This document shows positions 6,645 through 14,106 of a stretch of DNA of 19,679 nt, piece by piece (the stretch's first letter is position 1; every line of letters starts with the position of its first letter). The translations under genes and the position numbers were made by a program. Source of the stretch: JAWLEV01 sp041685915. Lineage in GTDB: Bacteria; Chloroflexota; Anaerolineae; UBA1429. The notes under the pieces were generated by a model. The model saw only the letters and a program-made list of their open reading frames with translations. It had not been told where the DNA came from and did not search any database. The DNA is taken from positions 1 to 19,679 of the forward strand of contig JAWLEV010000054.1 of assembly GCA_041685915.1 (NCBI GenBank), read 5' to 3'.

Positions 6645-7208
6645 GTGTCTAGAATTGGACGCATGCCTGTTTCTGTGCCAGAGAACGTTTCTGCCAGCAT
6701 AGCAGGTAGTGTTGTTAAGATAAATGGTCCCCGTGGGGAGCTAGAAAAGGAATTTCATCCCAATATGACGATTCGTTTAGAAGACGGTGCCATTACCGTC
6801 TCGCGACCCAATGATAGTCGTATGAACAGGGAACTCCACGGTTTAACGCGTTCTCTGCTGGCCAACATGGTAGAGGGTGTGACGGAAGGTTTTGAGAAGC
6901 GGCTCGTCATCAATGGTGTGGGATATCGAGCGGAGATGGATGGCGGGGCTATCGTTTTGCAGGTGGGCTATAGTCATCCGGTAAGGATTGATCCCCCTGA
7001 GGGTATAAGCTTTACCATAGAGGATCGCGGGCAACTCATCATCGTGCAGGGTAGCGACAAGGAATTGGTGGGACAAGTCGCAGCCCAGATACGCGCTGTT
7101 AAGAAACCCGAGCCTTACAAGGGCAAGGGTATCGCCTATGAGGATGAGAGGATTCGGCGCAAGGCTGGTAAGGCTGGCAGGGTCGGACTTGGAGTTGGAG
7201 GCGTATAA
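6645..7208 (+). CDS. rplF: 50S ribosomal protein L6
   Basis: L6, 187 residues, sits near the sarcin-ricin loop and factor-binding site. It has two repeated alpha/beta domains. The start MSRIGRMPVSVPENVSASIA, the middle ANMVEGVTEGFEKRLVINGV and the C-terminal PEPYKGKGIAYEDERIRRKA with KAGRVGLG are hallmarks. It starts with GTG, eight bases after AGGAGG at 6631-6636. Its TAA stop (7206-7208) overlaps the ATG of rplR by one base, a common arrangement for translational coupling. Confidence 0.97.
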   Translation: MSRIGRMPVSVPENVSASIAGSVVKINGPRGELEKEFHPNMTIRLEDGAITVSRPNDSRMNRELHGLTRSLLANMVEGVTEGFEKRLVINGVGYRAEMDGGAIVLQVGYSHPVRIDPPEGISFTIEDRGQLIIVQGSDKELVGQVAAQIRAVKKPEPYKGKGIAYEDERIRRKAGKAGRVGLGVGGV

Positions 7209-7567
7209 TGGCTGATGCTCATGAAACGCGGAAGCGTCGGCACCGTCGAGTACGTAAGAAGGTCGTTGGTACAACAGAAAGGCCGCGGCTGAACGTTTTT
7301 CGAAGCTTGCGTCATATCTATGCCCAGATTATAGATGATTCCATAGGACATACGCTGATCTCTGCTTCTACGCTGGATAAGGAGATCAGGGACGAGTGTG
7401 AGGAGTTGTCCAAGACTGAGGCGGCTCAGGTAGTGGGCGAGACGTTGGCCGGGCGGGCTTTGGATAAGGGAATTACCACCGTTGTCTTTGATCGCGGTGG
7501 GTACAAATATCACGGGCGGGTCCAGGCGCTTGCTGAAGCTGCTCGTGAAGGTGGACTGGACTTTTAG
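7208..7567 (+). CDS. rplR: 50S ribosomal protein L18
   Basis: L18, 119 residues, binds 5S rRNA together with L5 and L25. The basic N-terminus ETRKRRHRRVRKKVVGTTER followed by PRLNVFRSLRHIYAQIIDD is diagnostic. The C-terminal GITTVVFDRGGYKYHGRVQA, then LAEAAREGGLDF, completes the family profile. The start codon overlaps the rplF stop. The ribosome binding site lies inside the last codons of rplF. The stop is 61 bases before rpsE. Confidence 0.97.
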   Translation: MADAHETRKRRHRRVRKKVVGTTERPRLNVFRSLRHIYAQIIDDSIGHTLISASTLDKEIRDECEELSKTEAAQVVGETLAGRALDKGITTVVFDRGGYKYHGRVQALAEAAREGGLDF

Positions 7568-7628
7568 ATGAGGCGAGATTATTCTGTGCTGCGCGGGACC
7601 GCGACGGTAATAGGCGGGGAGATGTGTC

Positions 7629-8156
7629 ATGGCTGATAGAGATGAAAATGGTAGAGATCGGGAACTGGATGAGCGCGTTGTCAATATAGACCGCGTTTCC
7701 AATGTGGTAAAGGGGGGGCGCCGTTTCAGTTTCCGTGCCCTCACAGTAGTCGGGGACAGGAACGGGCGTGTGGGAGTAGGTGTCGGAAAGGCGCGAGAGG
7801 TCCCGGATGCGATACGCAAAGGGTTTGATCGTGCGCGAAGCAACATGATTTCCGTCTCTCTGAGTGAGGAACGGACGCTGCCCCACGAACTGACGGCCGA
7901 ATACGGCGCAGCCAAGGTGTTTATGAAGCCGGCTTCCCCTGGAACGGGCGTTATCGCCGGGGGTGGAGCACGGGCCGTGTTGGAGGCTGCTGGCGTGGAG
8001 GACGTGTTGTCCAAGTCTTTGGGAAGTGATAATATCGTCAACGTGGTAAGGGCGACATTTAAGGGATTGACAGAGATGATGGATCTCGAGTCGCGGGCAA
8101 AGGCGCGCGGTAAATCGGTGGAAGATCTGCGTCCGCCGTGGAAGGTGGCAGATTAG
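7629..8156 (+). CDS. rpsE: 30S ribosomal protein S5
   Basis: S5, 175 residues, takes part in decoding fidelity and mRNA unwinding at the entry channel. The double-stranded RNA-binding-like N-domain includes VVNIDRVSNVVKGGRRFSFR and ALTVVGDRNGRVGVGVGKAR. The C-domain has PASPGTGVIAGGGARAVLEA followed by GVEDVLSKSLGSDNIVNVVR. GGGGAG at 7616-7621 is seven bases from the ATG. The stop is one base before the rpmD start, so S5 and L30 are probably coupled. Confidence 0.97.
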   Translation: MADRDENGRDRELDERVVNIDRVSNVVKGGRRFSFRALTVVGDRNGRVGVGVGKAREVPDAIRKGFDRARSNMISVSLSEERTLPHELTAEYGAAKVFMKPASPGTGVIAGGGARAVLEAAGVEDVLSKSLGSDNIVNVVRATFKGLTEMMDLESRAKARGKSVEDLRPPWKVAD

Positions 8157-8157
8157 C

Positions 8158-8346
8158 ATGACGAGCAGGCTTCGGCTAAAGTACGTCAAGAGTGCGATCG
8201 GTTATAGCAAGAAGCAGAAAGAGACTATACGGGCCTTGGGATTTCGACGTCTGAACGAGACGGTGGAACATGACGATACCCCAATCATTCGAGGTATGGT
8301 AGATAAGGTACGACATCTACTAGAGGTGGAAGAGATAGAATCATGA
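8158..8346 (+). CDS. rpmD: 50S ribosomal protein L30
   Basis: L30, 62 residues, has the compact ferredoxin-like fold of the bacterial family. It carries the LKYVKSAIGYSKKQKETIRA segment followed by the conserved GFRRLNETVEHDDTPIIRGM stretch. The C-terminal helix with VRHLLEVEE is typical. It starts one base after the rpsE stop, and its last codons overlap the rplO start by four bases (ATGA). rpsE, rpmD and rplO therefore form a tightly coupled group. Confidence 0.96.
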   Translation: MTSRLRLKYVKSAIGYSKKQKETIRALGFRRLNETVEHDDTPIIRGMVDKVRHLLEVEEIES

Positions 8347-8798
8347 AGTTGCATGAATTGAGACAGCCGGAGGGAGCCAAGCATCGTCGTAAGCGACGTG
8401 GTCGTGGCATAGCGGCCGGTCAGGGAAAGACGGGTGGCTATGGCACCAAGGGACAGAACGCACGTTCCGGCCGAGGGGGAAAGCCCTATTTCGAGGGTGG
8501 CCAGTTGCCCCTGGTCAGGCGTCTGCCCATCAAACGAGGATTCAAGAATGTGAACCGTGTCGAGTACGATGTGGTCAACGTGTGCGATCTGAACAGGTTT
8601 GAGGATGGCAGCGTCGTCGATTTGGATCTCCTGTGCGAGGCGGGATTGGTCAAGAAGGGGGAGCGCCCTCTCAAGATCTTGGGGGATGGGGAGCTGGATC
8701 GTGAATTGGTCGTTGTGGCGGACGCATTCTCCGAGTCGGCGAGGAATGAGATAGAGGCTGCTGGCGGCAGTGTCGAGGTTGCGGATGCTTTGTCCTAA
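8343..8798 (+). CDS. rplO: 50S ribosomal protein L15
   Basis: L15, 151 residues, is a late-assembly 50S protein. Its glycine- and arginine-rich N-terminal extension reads KLHELRQPEGAKHRRKRRGR, then GIAAGQGKTGGYGTKGQNAR. The YFEGGQLPLVRRLPIKRGF stretch is the family signature. The C-terminal globular part ends with SARNEIEAAGGSVEVADALS. The start overlaps the rpmD stop. secY follows after 34 bases, as in almost all bacteria. Confidence 0.97.
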   Translation: MKLHELRQPEGAKHRRKRRGRGIAAGQGKTGGYGTKGQNARSGRGGKPYFEGGQLPLVRRLPIKRGFKNVNRVEYDVVNVCDLNRFEDGSVVDLDLLCEAGLVKKGERPLKILGDGELDRELVVVADAFSESARNEIEAAGGSVEVADALS

Positions 8799-8832
8799 AG
8801 GAATGATCGAGTAATGCAGATGGAGGAGATGG

Positions 8833-10140
8833 ATGCTCCAAGCGGTTTCTAACGCTTTCAAAGTTCCAGATCTGCGAAAACGTATATCTTTTACCCTGCT
8901 GATACTTGTGATTTATCGGTTTGCGGCCCATGTACCCCTTCCGGGGGTGGATATGGAAGCCCTTCGACAGGTTTTCCAGCAGAGTCAGCTGTTGGGACTG
9001 TTGGACATGTTTTCCGGTGGGGCGATGTCCAACTTTTCCGTGATGGCTATGGGCGTCTATCCCTTTATCACGGCACAGATCGTTCTGCAGTTGCTCACGC
9101 CGATTATTCCTGCCCTTGATGCTCTGAGTCAGGAGGGGGCTGCGGGACGCCGAAAGATAAATATGTATACACACTTGATCGCCATTCCATTGGCTATGTT
9201 GCAGGGATTCGGGCAGGCATCACTTTTGGCTCAGTCAAGGGGGGCATCAGCGGGCCCCGTTATTCGAAATTTTGGTTTTGGGCCCGGTACGTGGTTACCC
9301 ACCCTAGCGACGCTACTGACGCTTACAGGCGGTACCATGTTTGCTATCTGGCTTGGCGAGTTGATTGATGAACAGGGTATAGGAAACGGGCTTTCTATTA
9401 TCATCTTTGGTGGTATTGTGACAGGTATTCCACAACGCCTGGCCCAGATGTGGGTTTCCAATCCGTGGGCCATCGTCGTTTTCGCCCTAGTCACCGCCGT
9501 CACCGTGGTGGGTATCGTCTTTGTGCACGAGGGGCAGCGACGTATCCCCGTGCGCTATGCTCGACGCGTTCGCGGAAACAAGGTTTATGGGGGGCAGAGC
9601 ACACATATTCCCCTGCAGGTCAATGCAGCGGGGATGATCCCCTTGATATTTGCCGTTTCCATCATCATGCTACCCGGGGTGGTATCCAGTTATTTCGTCA
9701 ATTCCAACGTCGAGGTGGTGCGGAATATGGCGACAACCGTTTCGCGACTATTTGATTCGGATGGCGTTTTCTACTGGATTGCCTATTTCCTGTTGGTTGT
9801 AGGTTTCACTTATTTTTACACGGATATTATATTTCAACAGCAAGATCTGGCAGGAACCTTGAAACGACAGGGAGGATTCATCCCGGGCATTCGGCCTGGT
9901 GCGCGTACGAGGGAATATCTCAACAGCGTGGTTACGCGCATCACCCTGGTGGGAGCCCTGTTTCTGGGGGTAATAGCTATCTTGCCATTTCTGGTGCGTC
10001 CTCTTGCTGGGACGGGCCAGATGTTGATAACGAGCACAGGACTATTGATCGTGGTTGGGGTGGTTCTGGATACGATGAAGCAGCTGGAGTCCCAACTGAT
10101 GATGCGACATTATGAAGGATTCATACGAAAGCTGAGGTAA
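8833..10140 (+). CDS. secY: Preprotein translocase subunit SecY
   Basis: SecY, 435 residues, is the channel of the Sec translocon and the site of membrane insertion and export. About ten membrane helices can be read, the first near residues 18-36. The plug region LDMFSGGAMSNFSVMAMG lies near 57-74, followed by PFITAQIVLQLLTPIIP. Cytoplasmic loop residues EGAAGRRKIN and the later QGGFIPGIRPG and the end YEGFIRKLR are characteristic. GGAGG at 8822-8826 is six bases from ATG 8833. adk follows after five bases. Confidence 0.97.
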   Translation: MLQAVSNAFKVPDLRKRISFTLLILVIYRFAAHVPLPGVDMEALRQVFQQSQLLGLLDMFSGGAMSNFSVMAMGVYPFITAQIVLQLLTPIIPALDALSQEGAAGRRKINMYTHLIAIPLAMLQGFGQASLLAQSRGASAGPVIRNFGFGPGTWLPTLATLLTLTGGTMFAIWLGELIDEQGIGNGLSIIIFGGIVTGIPQRLAQMWVSNPWAIVVFALVTAVTVVGIVFVHEGQRRIPVRYARRVRGNKVYGGQSTHIPLQVNAAGMIPLIFAVSIIMLPGVVSSYFVNSNVEVVRNMATTVSRLFDSDGVFYWIAYFLLVVGFTYFYTDIIFQQQDLAGTLKRQGGFIPGIRPGARTREYLNSVVTRITLVGALFLGVIAILPFLVRPLAGTGQMLITSTGLLIVVGVVLDTMKQLESQLMMRHYEGFIRKLR

Positions 10141-10145
10141 TCGAG

Positions 10146-10808
10146 ATGGCTATCGATCTGGTATTGTTGGGTCCTCCCGGGGCAGGCAAGGGAACTCAGG
10201 CAGAGTTATTGAGCGAATGGCTTGGTGTGCCCGCTGTGTCCACCGGTGATCTGTTCAGAAAGGCTATGGCTGAATCCACGGAACTGGGATCACAGGCCAA
10301 GGCATATATAGAGCGGGGCGATTTGGTACCCGATGAAGTGACGGTTGGTATGGTCCGTGAGAGACTGGGAAAAAGCGACTGTGAGGACGGGGTGATCCTG
10401 GACGGATTCCCGCGTACTGTTCCTCAAGCGGATGCTTTGGAGGACCTGTTGGCAGATATGGACCGCCAGCTCGATGCGGCGCTCTACATCGAGGTGTCAA
10501 GAGAGGAATTACTGCGAAGGTTGGGAGGACGTTGGACTTGTCGCGATTGTGGGGAAGTCTATCACGAGATCTATGATCCACCTGAGGAAGAGGGCGTGTG
10601 TGATAGATGCGGGGGGGAGCTTTATCAGCGTTCCGACGATACTCCCGAGGCCCAGGAGCAGCGTATCAAAGTGTATACGGAGGAGACGGCTCCTCTGTAC
10701 GATTACTATGCGGAAAAGGGGCAGCTGGTCAAGATAGATGGCGAACAGGAGATCGAGGCTGTGCAGCAGGATATTAGGGAAGCCGTCGCTCCTTTGAAGG
10801 TAGATTAG
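10146..10808 (+). CDS. adk: Adenylate kinase, zinc-lid form
   Basis: This 220-residue enzyme interconverts ATP plus AMP and two ADP. The P-loop GPPGAGKGTQ occupies residues 9-18, DGFPRT begins at 86, and the AMP-binding region includes VSTGDLFRKAM. The lid carries Cys132, Cys135, Cys152 and Cys155 in a CxxC-x16-CxxC arrangement, the structural zinc site common in Gram-positive-like and thermophilic adenylate kinases. The start is five bases after secY, whose tail holds the GAGG ribosome binding site. map and infA usually come next. Here rpmJ follows instead. Confidence 0.97.
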   Translation: MAIDLVLLGPPGAGKGTQAELLSEWLGVPAVSTGDLFRKAMAESTELGSQAKAYIERGDLVPDEVTVGMVRERLGKSDCEDGVILDGFPRTVPQADALEDLLADMDRQLDAALYIEVSREELLRRLGGRWTCRDCGEVYHEIYDPPEEEGVCDRCGGELYQRSDDTPEAQEQRIKVYTEETAPLYDYYAEKGQLVKIDGEQEIEAVQQDIREAVAPLKVD

Positions 10809-10868
10809 GAAAGACGAGGAATTGGGATTTTGACCATTCCTTTGATTTGGTAATAGTGGGGGTTTGGC

Positions 10869-10982
10869 ATGAAAGTTTCGGCATCTGTTAAGAAGCGTTG
10901 TGAAAAATGCAAAATTGTTCGGCGCAGGGGCGTCGTTTACGTTATTTGCGATAATCCCAAGCACAAGCAGCGGCAGGGATAA
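10869..10982 (+). CDS. rpmJ: 50S ribosomal protein L36
   Basis: This 37-residue L36 is the smallest 50S protein, a zinc ribbon at the base of the L7/L12 stalk region. The start MKVSASVKKRCEKCKIVRRR is diagnostic. Cys11, Cys14, Cys27 and His32 give a complete CCCH zinc site, and the end CDNPKHKQRQG is typical. A run of five G upstream is a weak ribosome binding site. infA is normally its immediate upstream neighbour. Here adk is 60 bases upstream, with neither map nor infA between. Confidence 0.95.
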   Translation: MKVSASVKKRCEKCKIVRRRGVVYVICDNPKHKQRQG

Positions 10983-11028
10983 TGGCGACGCCGTGATGGG
11001 AAGATGATGCACAGAAGGAGGAAAAAGT

Positions 11029-11415
11029 ATGGCACGTATTGCAGGAGTTGACATTCCCAACGACAAGCAAGTAGAGATCGGATTGACGCGAATTTACGGT
11101 GTCGGACGCGCCAGAAGCAAACAAATCCTGGCCAGTGCCGGCATCGACCCGCAGACGGAGTGTAAGGACCTGACCGAGTCAGAGATAGCGCGGTTGCGTG
11201 AGGTCATTGATCGCAACTATAAGGTGGAAGGTGAGCTCCGTCGCGAGGTGCAGGCGAACATCAAGCGTCTGATCGACATTGGTTCTTACCGCGGATTGCG
11301 TCATCGTCGTGGGTTGCCCGTTCGTGGTCAGCGAACGCGGACGAATGCCCGTACGCGCAAGGGGCATGAGCGCAAGACAGTTGCTGGCAGAAGGCGTTCG
11401 CGCGAAAAGACATAA
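11029..11415 (+). CDS. rpsM: 30S ribosomal protein S13
   Basis: S13, 128 residues, is a 30S head protein that contacts the P-site tRNA and the 50S subunit. The start MARIAGVDIPNDKQVEIGLT and IYGVGRARSKQILASAGI contain the helix-two-turn-helix motif. The C-terminal tail SYRGLRHRRGLPVRGQRTRT, then NARTRKGHERKTVAG, is invariant-like. AAGGAGG at 11015-11021 is seven bases before the ATG. It opens the alpha-type block with rpsK 18 bases downstream. Confidence 0.97.
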   Translation: MARIAGVDIPNDKQVEIGLTRIYGVGRARSKQILASAGIDPQTECKDLTESEIARLREVIDRNYKVEGELRREVQANIKRLIDIGSYRGLRHRRGLPVRGQRTRTNARTRKGHERKTVAGRRRSREKT

Positions 11416-11433
11416 TAGTTATCGGAGGTTGGG

Positions 11434-11826
11434 ATGGGACGAGGAAGAGGTCGGCGTTCTGGCGGCCGTCGGGTAAGGCGAAATGTGCCGCGTGGGCGTG
11501 CATACATAAAATCCACATTCAACAATACTATAGTCACCTTTACAGATGCGGACGGGAATGTGGTTTGCTGGCATAGCGCGGGTCAGGATTTTCGCGGCTC
11601 GCGAAAGAGCACGCCGTTTGCCGCGCAGATAGCGGCCGAGAATGCGAGCAACAAGGCCATGGACATGGGGATGCGTGAAGTCGATATCTATATCAAGGGA
11701 CCTGGTCCTGGTCGAGAGGCCGCGGTGCGCCAGATTCAGGCGGTTGGGTTGCGGGTGCTGAGTATAACGGATGTCACACCGATTCCCCATAATGGGTGTC
11801 GGCCACCTAAAAAGCGGCGGATTTAG
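11434..11826 (+). CDS. rpsK: 30S ribosomal protein S11
   Basis: S11, 130 residues, lines the platform and the mRNA exit path. It has a basic N-terminal tail, the core AYIKSTFNNTIVTFTDADGN, then the segment ending GSRKSTPFAAQIAAE. The C-terminus ITDVTPIPHNGCRPPKKRRI is nearly universal. Between these it reads NASNKAMDMGMREVDIYIKG, slightly different in the helix but normal in length. GGAGG at 11424-11428 is five bases upstream of the ATG. A 118-base gap separates it from rpsD. Confidence 0.97.
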   Translation: MGRGRGRRSGGRRVRRNVPRGRAYIKSTFNNTIVTFTDADGNVVCWHSAGQDFRGSRKSTPFAAQIAAENASNKAMDMGMREVDIYIKGPGPGREAAVRQIQAVGLRVLSITDVTPIPHNGCRPPKKRRI

Positions 11827-11944
11827 CAATCGTTGAGATAAAGTATTAAGAAGGATGATGCAGTTTTCTGATGGGCAACTGTTCATATATTTTGAAGTTA
11901 GGTATCGTTTCCCCTTGAGAAAAGGGAAAAAATCGGGAGGTTAG
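11827..11944 (+). promoter_or_regulatory. rpsK-rpsD leader with a purine/pyrimidine stem
   Basis: This 118-base gap has no reading frame. TTTCCC (11908-11913) can pair with GGGAAA (11924-11929), extended inward by TT/AA after one C/A mismatch. The stem ends only five bases before the GGGAGG ribosome binding site of rpsD. No T tract follows. The position would allow it to mask or expose the rpsD start. In other bacteria S4 represses its own mRNA through a leader structure, but no homology to those leaders is visible. Confidence 0.3.
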
Positions 11945-12577
11945 ATGGCAAGGGATAGAGGGCCTTCTTGCAAATTATGTCGTCGTGAAGGTAGGAAGCT
12001 CTTTTTAAAGGGAGAGCGTTGTTTTTCGGATAAATGCGCCATAGAGCGGCGCGGTTATCCGCCTGGCATGCATGGTCGCCAGGGGCGCTTCCAAAGAGAG
12101 TCCGATTATGGAGAGCAGCTTCGGCAGAAGCAGGCTGCTAAGCGTGTCTATGGCGTTCGCGAGAGGCAGTTCCGTCGATACTATGAGAGGGCGGAGCGCA
12201 TTCGTGGTCGCACGGGGGGCGCTTTGATGAGCATCTTGGAGCGACGGATGGATAACGTGGTGTATCGGTTGGGATTCGCTGATTCGCGCGCCCAGGCGCG
12301 TCAGTTGGTGGCCCATGGCCATTTCAATCTAAATGGTCGAAGGCTGAGCGTCCCGTCGGCTCTGGTTGACGCGGGAGATGAGATCAGTGTGCGTGAGTCC
12401 AGCAGGAATAACGGATATTTCAGTGGCCTGACCGAGATCCTCGAGCATCGTTCTGTTCCCGAGTGGTTGAGCCTTGATGCCGCCAATATGAGCGGTACGG
12501 TTCTGAGCTTGCCGACGCGCGAGCAGATCGACACGCCAGTCGAGGAACAGCTCATCGTGGAGTACTATTCGCGATAG
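11945..12577 (+). CDS. rpsD: 30S ribosomal protein S4, zinc-binding (C+) form
   Basis: S4, 210 residues, nucleates 30S body assembly. The N-terminus has Cys9, Cys12, Cys26 and Cys31, the same spacing as the Thermus zinc site, marking the C+ paralogue type. The following YPPGMHG and the helical QKAAKRVYGVREL-like region are normal (here KQAAKRVYGVRERQFRRYYE). The S4 RNA-binding domain starts near residue 98 with RRMDNVVYRLGFADSRAQAR. GGGAGG ends four bases before the ATG. rpoA follows after 83 bases. Confidence 0.97.
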   Translation: MARDRGPSCKLCRREGRKLFLKGERCFSDKCAIERRGYPPGMHGRQGRFQRESDYGEQLRQKQAAKRVYGVRERQFRRYYERAERIRGRTGGALMSILERRMDNVVYRLGFADSRAQARQLVAHGHFNLNGRRLSVPSALVDAGDEISVRESSRNNGYFSGLTEILEHRSVPEWLSLDAANMSGTVLSLPTREQIDTPVEEQLIVEYYSR

Positions 12578-12660
12578 CGGTTTATATATTGAACAGTATA
12601 TCATAAGTACCCGGTGCTGTATGCTGGGCTATGATGTCGAAATAGCTGAGGAGGGTATCT

Positions 12661-13611
12661 TTGGATCAAGTACTCCCCAAAATCGAAGTTGAAGCGAGTA
12701 CGCATAATTATGGGCATTACGTGATCGGGCCCATGGAGCGCGGGTATGGTACGACTCTGGGCATCGCTATGCGGCGGGTTCTGCTCTCCTCGTTACCTGG
12801 GGCTGCCATCACTTCGGTACAGGTGACGGGTGTGCCCCATGAGTTTACGGCCATTCCCGATGCCAAAGAGGATATGACGGAGTTGCTACTTAACTTGAAG
12901 CAGGTGCGGGTGGTCTCTTACTCGGAGGATCCGGTGCGTATGCGCGTGGTTGCCAGAGGGAAAAGCCTGATTACCGCGGGGGATATAGAGGCGCCCTCAG
13001 AAGTGGAGATCGTCAACCCCGAGTTCCGTCTGCTGACGCTGGATACTTTGGAGTCAGAACTGGAGATGGAGTTGATCGTTAAGCGGGGAGTGGGGTATTC
13101 TCCGGCAGAGGAACGCGAATCTGCGTCGATAGGGGAGATCCCCATCGATGCCGTTTTCAGTCCCATCGTCAGGGTGAACCATGATGTGGAGCAGACGCGC
13201 ATTGAGCAGGTTACCAATTATGATCTTCTCAATCTGGAGATATGGACGGATGGGACGATGCGCCCGGCGGAGGCCATGGCGGCGGCGGCCGACATTCTGA
13301 AGCAGCATCTTTCTCCCCTGGCCGATTTTGAGGAAACGGAGACGATCCTGCGAGGGGAGGGCGAGGAAGAGGGGGCCGAGATACCGGATTTTTACGATGT
13401 GGATATAGAGGAGTTGGAACTCACGGTCCGCGCTTACAATTGCTTGAAACGTGCCGGTATCGATACCGTGGGAGAGATTCGCGAGCGCCTGGAGGAGGGT
13501 CGGGATGAGATGCTGGCCATCCGTAACTTTGGCGTCAAGTCACTGGCTCAGGTAGTAGAGAAGATGAAACTGAAAGGCTTTCTCTCCCAGGATTTTGAAT
13601 TTGAGGACTAG
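12661..13611 (+). CDS. rpoA: DNA-directed RNA polymerase subunit alpha
   Basis: The alpha subunit, 316 residues, dimerises to start RNA polymerase assembly and binds UP elements and activators. The N-terminal assembly domain (about 1-230) includes GPMERGYGTTLGIAMRRVLL and SSLPGAAITSVQVTGVPHEF. An acidic linker of about twenty residues (EETETILRGEGEEEGAEIPD) joins it to the C-terminal DNA-binding domain with LKRAGIDTVGEIRERLEEGR and NFGVKSLAQVVEKM. The start is a TTG, five bases after GAGGAGGG at 12648-12655. No other start fits the family N-terminus. Confidence 0.97.
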   Translation: MDQVLPKIEVEASTHNYGHYVIGPMERGYGTTLGIAMRRVLLSSLPGAAITSVQVTGVPHEFTAIPDAKEDMTELLLNLKQVRVVSYSEDPVRMRVVARGKSLITAGDIEAPSEVEIVNPEFRLLTLDTLESELEMELIVKRGVGYSPAEERESASIGEIPIDAVFSPIVRVNHDVEQTRIEQVTNYDLLNLEIWTDGTMRPAEAMAAAADILKQHLSPLADFEETETILRGEGEEEGAEIPDFYDVDIEELELTVRAYNCLKRAGIDTVGEIRERLEEGRDEMLAIRNFGVKSLAQVVEKMKLKGFLSQDFEFED

Positions 13612-13688
13612 TGGCATTTTCGATCCCTTGGATGACGTGGGGGTATGCTCTTTCTGGGAGATAATGGATATAAGAGAGGTAGTTTGAG

Positions 13689-14069
13689 ATGAGACACCGA
13701 GTAGCAGGGAGGCGTCTTGGTCGGAGTTCGGCCCATCGTACCGCCCTTTATCGGAATTTGATGTGCGAGCTGTTTCGACATGAGCGCATAAGGACGACCA
13801 AAGCAAAGGCGTCTGCGATACGTCCCGATGCTGAGCACCTTATAACTCTTGCCAAGCGGAGCAATGCACGAGCAGGGCAAGGGGAAGGAGGGCTACATGA
13901 GCGTCGAAGAGTATCCTCCATACTTCAAAATGAAGAGATGGCGAGAAAATTGTTTGAGGATATTGCTCCCAGATTTGCTGATCGCCCTGGGGGTTATACT
14001 CGGGTGCTGAAATTGGGCAGACGAAAGGGTGATCGTGCCGAGATGGTCATCATGGAGTTGGTCGAATAA
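13689..14069 (+). CDS. rplQ: 50S ribosomal protein L17
   Basis: L17, 126 residues, lies near the tunnel exit. The start MRHRVAGRRLGRSSAHRTAL and the region YRNLMCELFRHERIRTTKAK are unmistakable. The C-terminal part, with GGYTRVLKLGRRKGDRAEMV then IMELVE, is the conserved end. GAGAGG at 13674-13679 is nine bases before the ATG. The order rpoA-rplQ-truA is common. No terminator lies before truA, so this region is probably transcribed with the genes downstream. Confidence 0.97.
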   Translation: MRHRVAGRRLGRSSAHRTALYRNLMCELFRHERIRTTKAKASAIRPDAEHLITLAKRSNARAGQGEGGLHERRRVSSILQNEEMARKLFEDIAPRFADRPGGYTRVLKLGRRKGDRAEMVIMELVE

Positions 14070-14106
14070 TATCTCACCCCTGCAGTCTATTGAGGGGGCG
14101 TGAGAG

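Noticed and set aside
7136..8041. Long open frame of 301 codons on the minus strand opposite rplF, rplR and rpsE
   Set aside because: It lies fully opposite well-identified ribosomal genes, is low-complexity and rich in Ser, Pro, Thr and Arg, and has no recognisable domain. It is a shadow of codon bias.
7473..8861. Two further minus-strand open frames opposite rpsE, rpmD and rplO (7473-8189 and 8202-8861)
   Set aside because: No domain, no ribosome binding logic, and complete overlap with conserved genes on the other strand.
12578..12660. AT-rich stretch before rpoA resembling a promoter
   Set aside because: No -35/-10 pair with acceptable spacing could be placed. The ATATA/TATAT repeat is probably chance.
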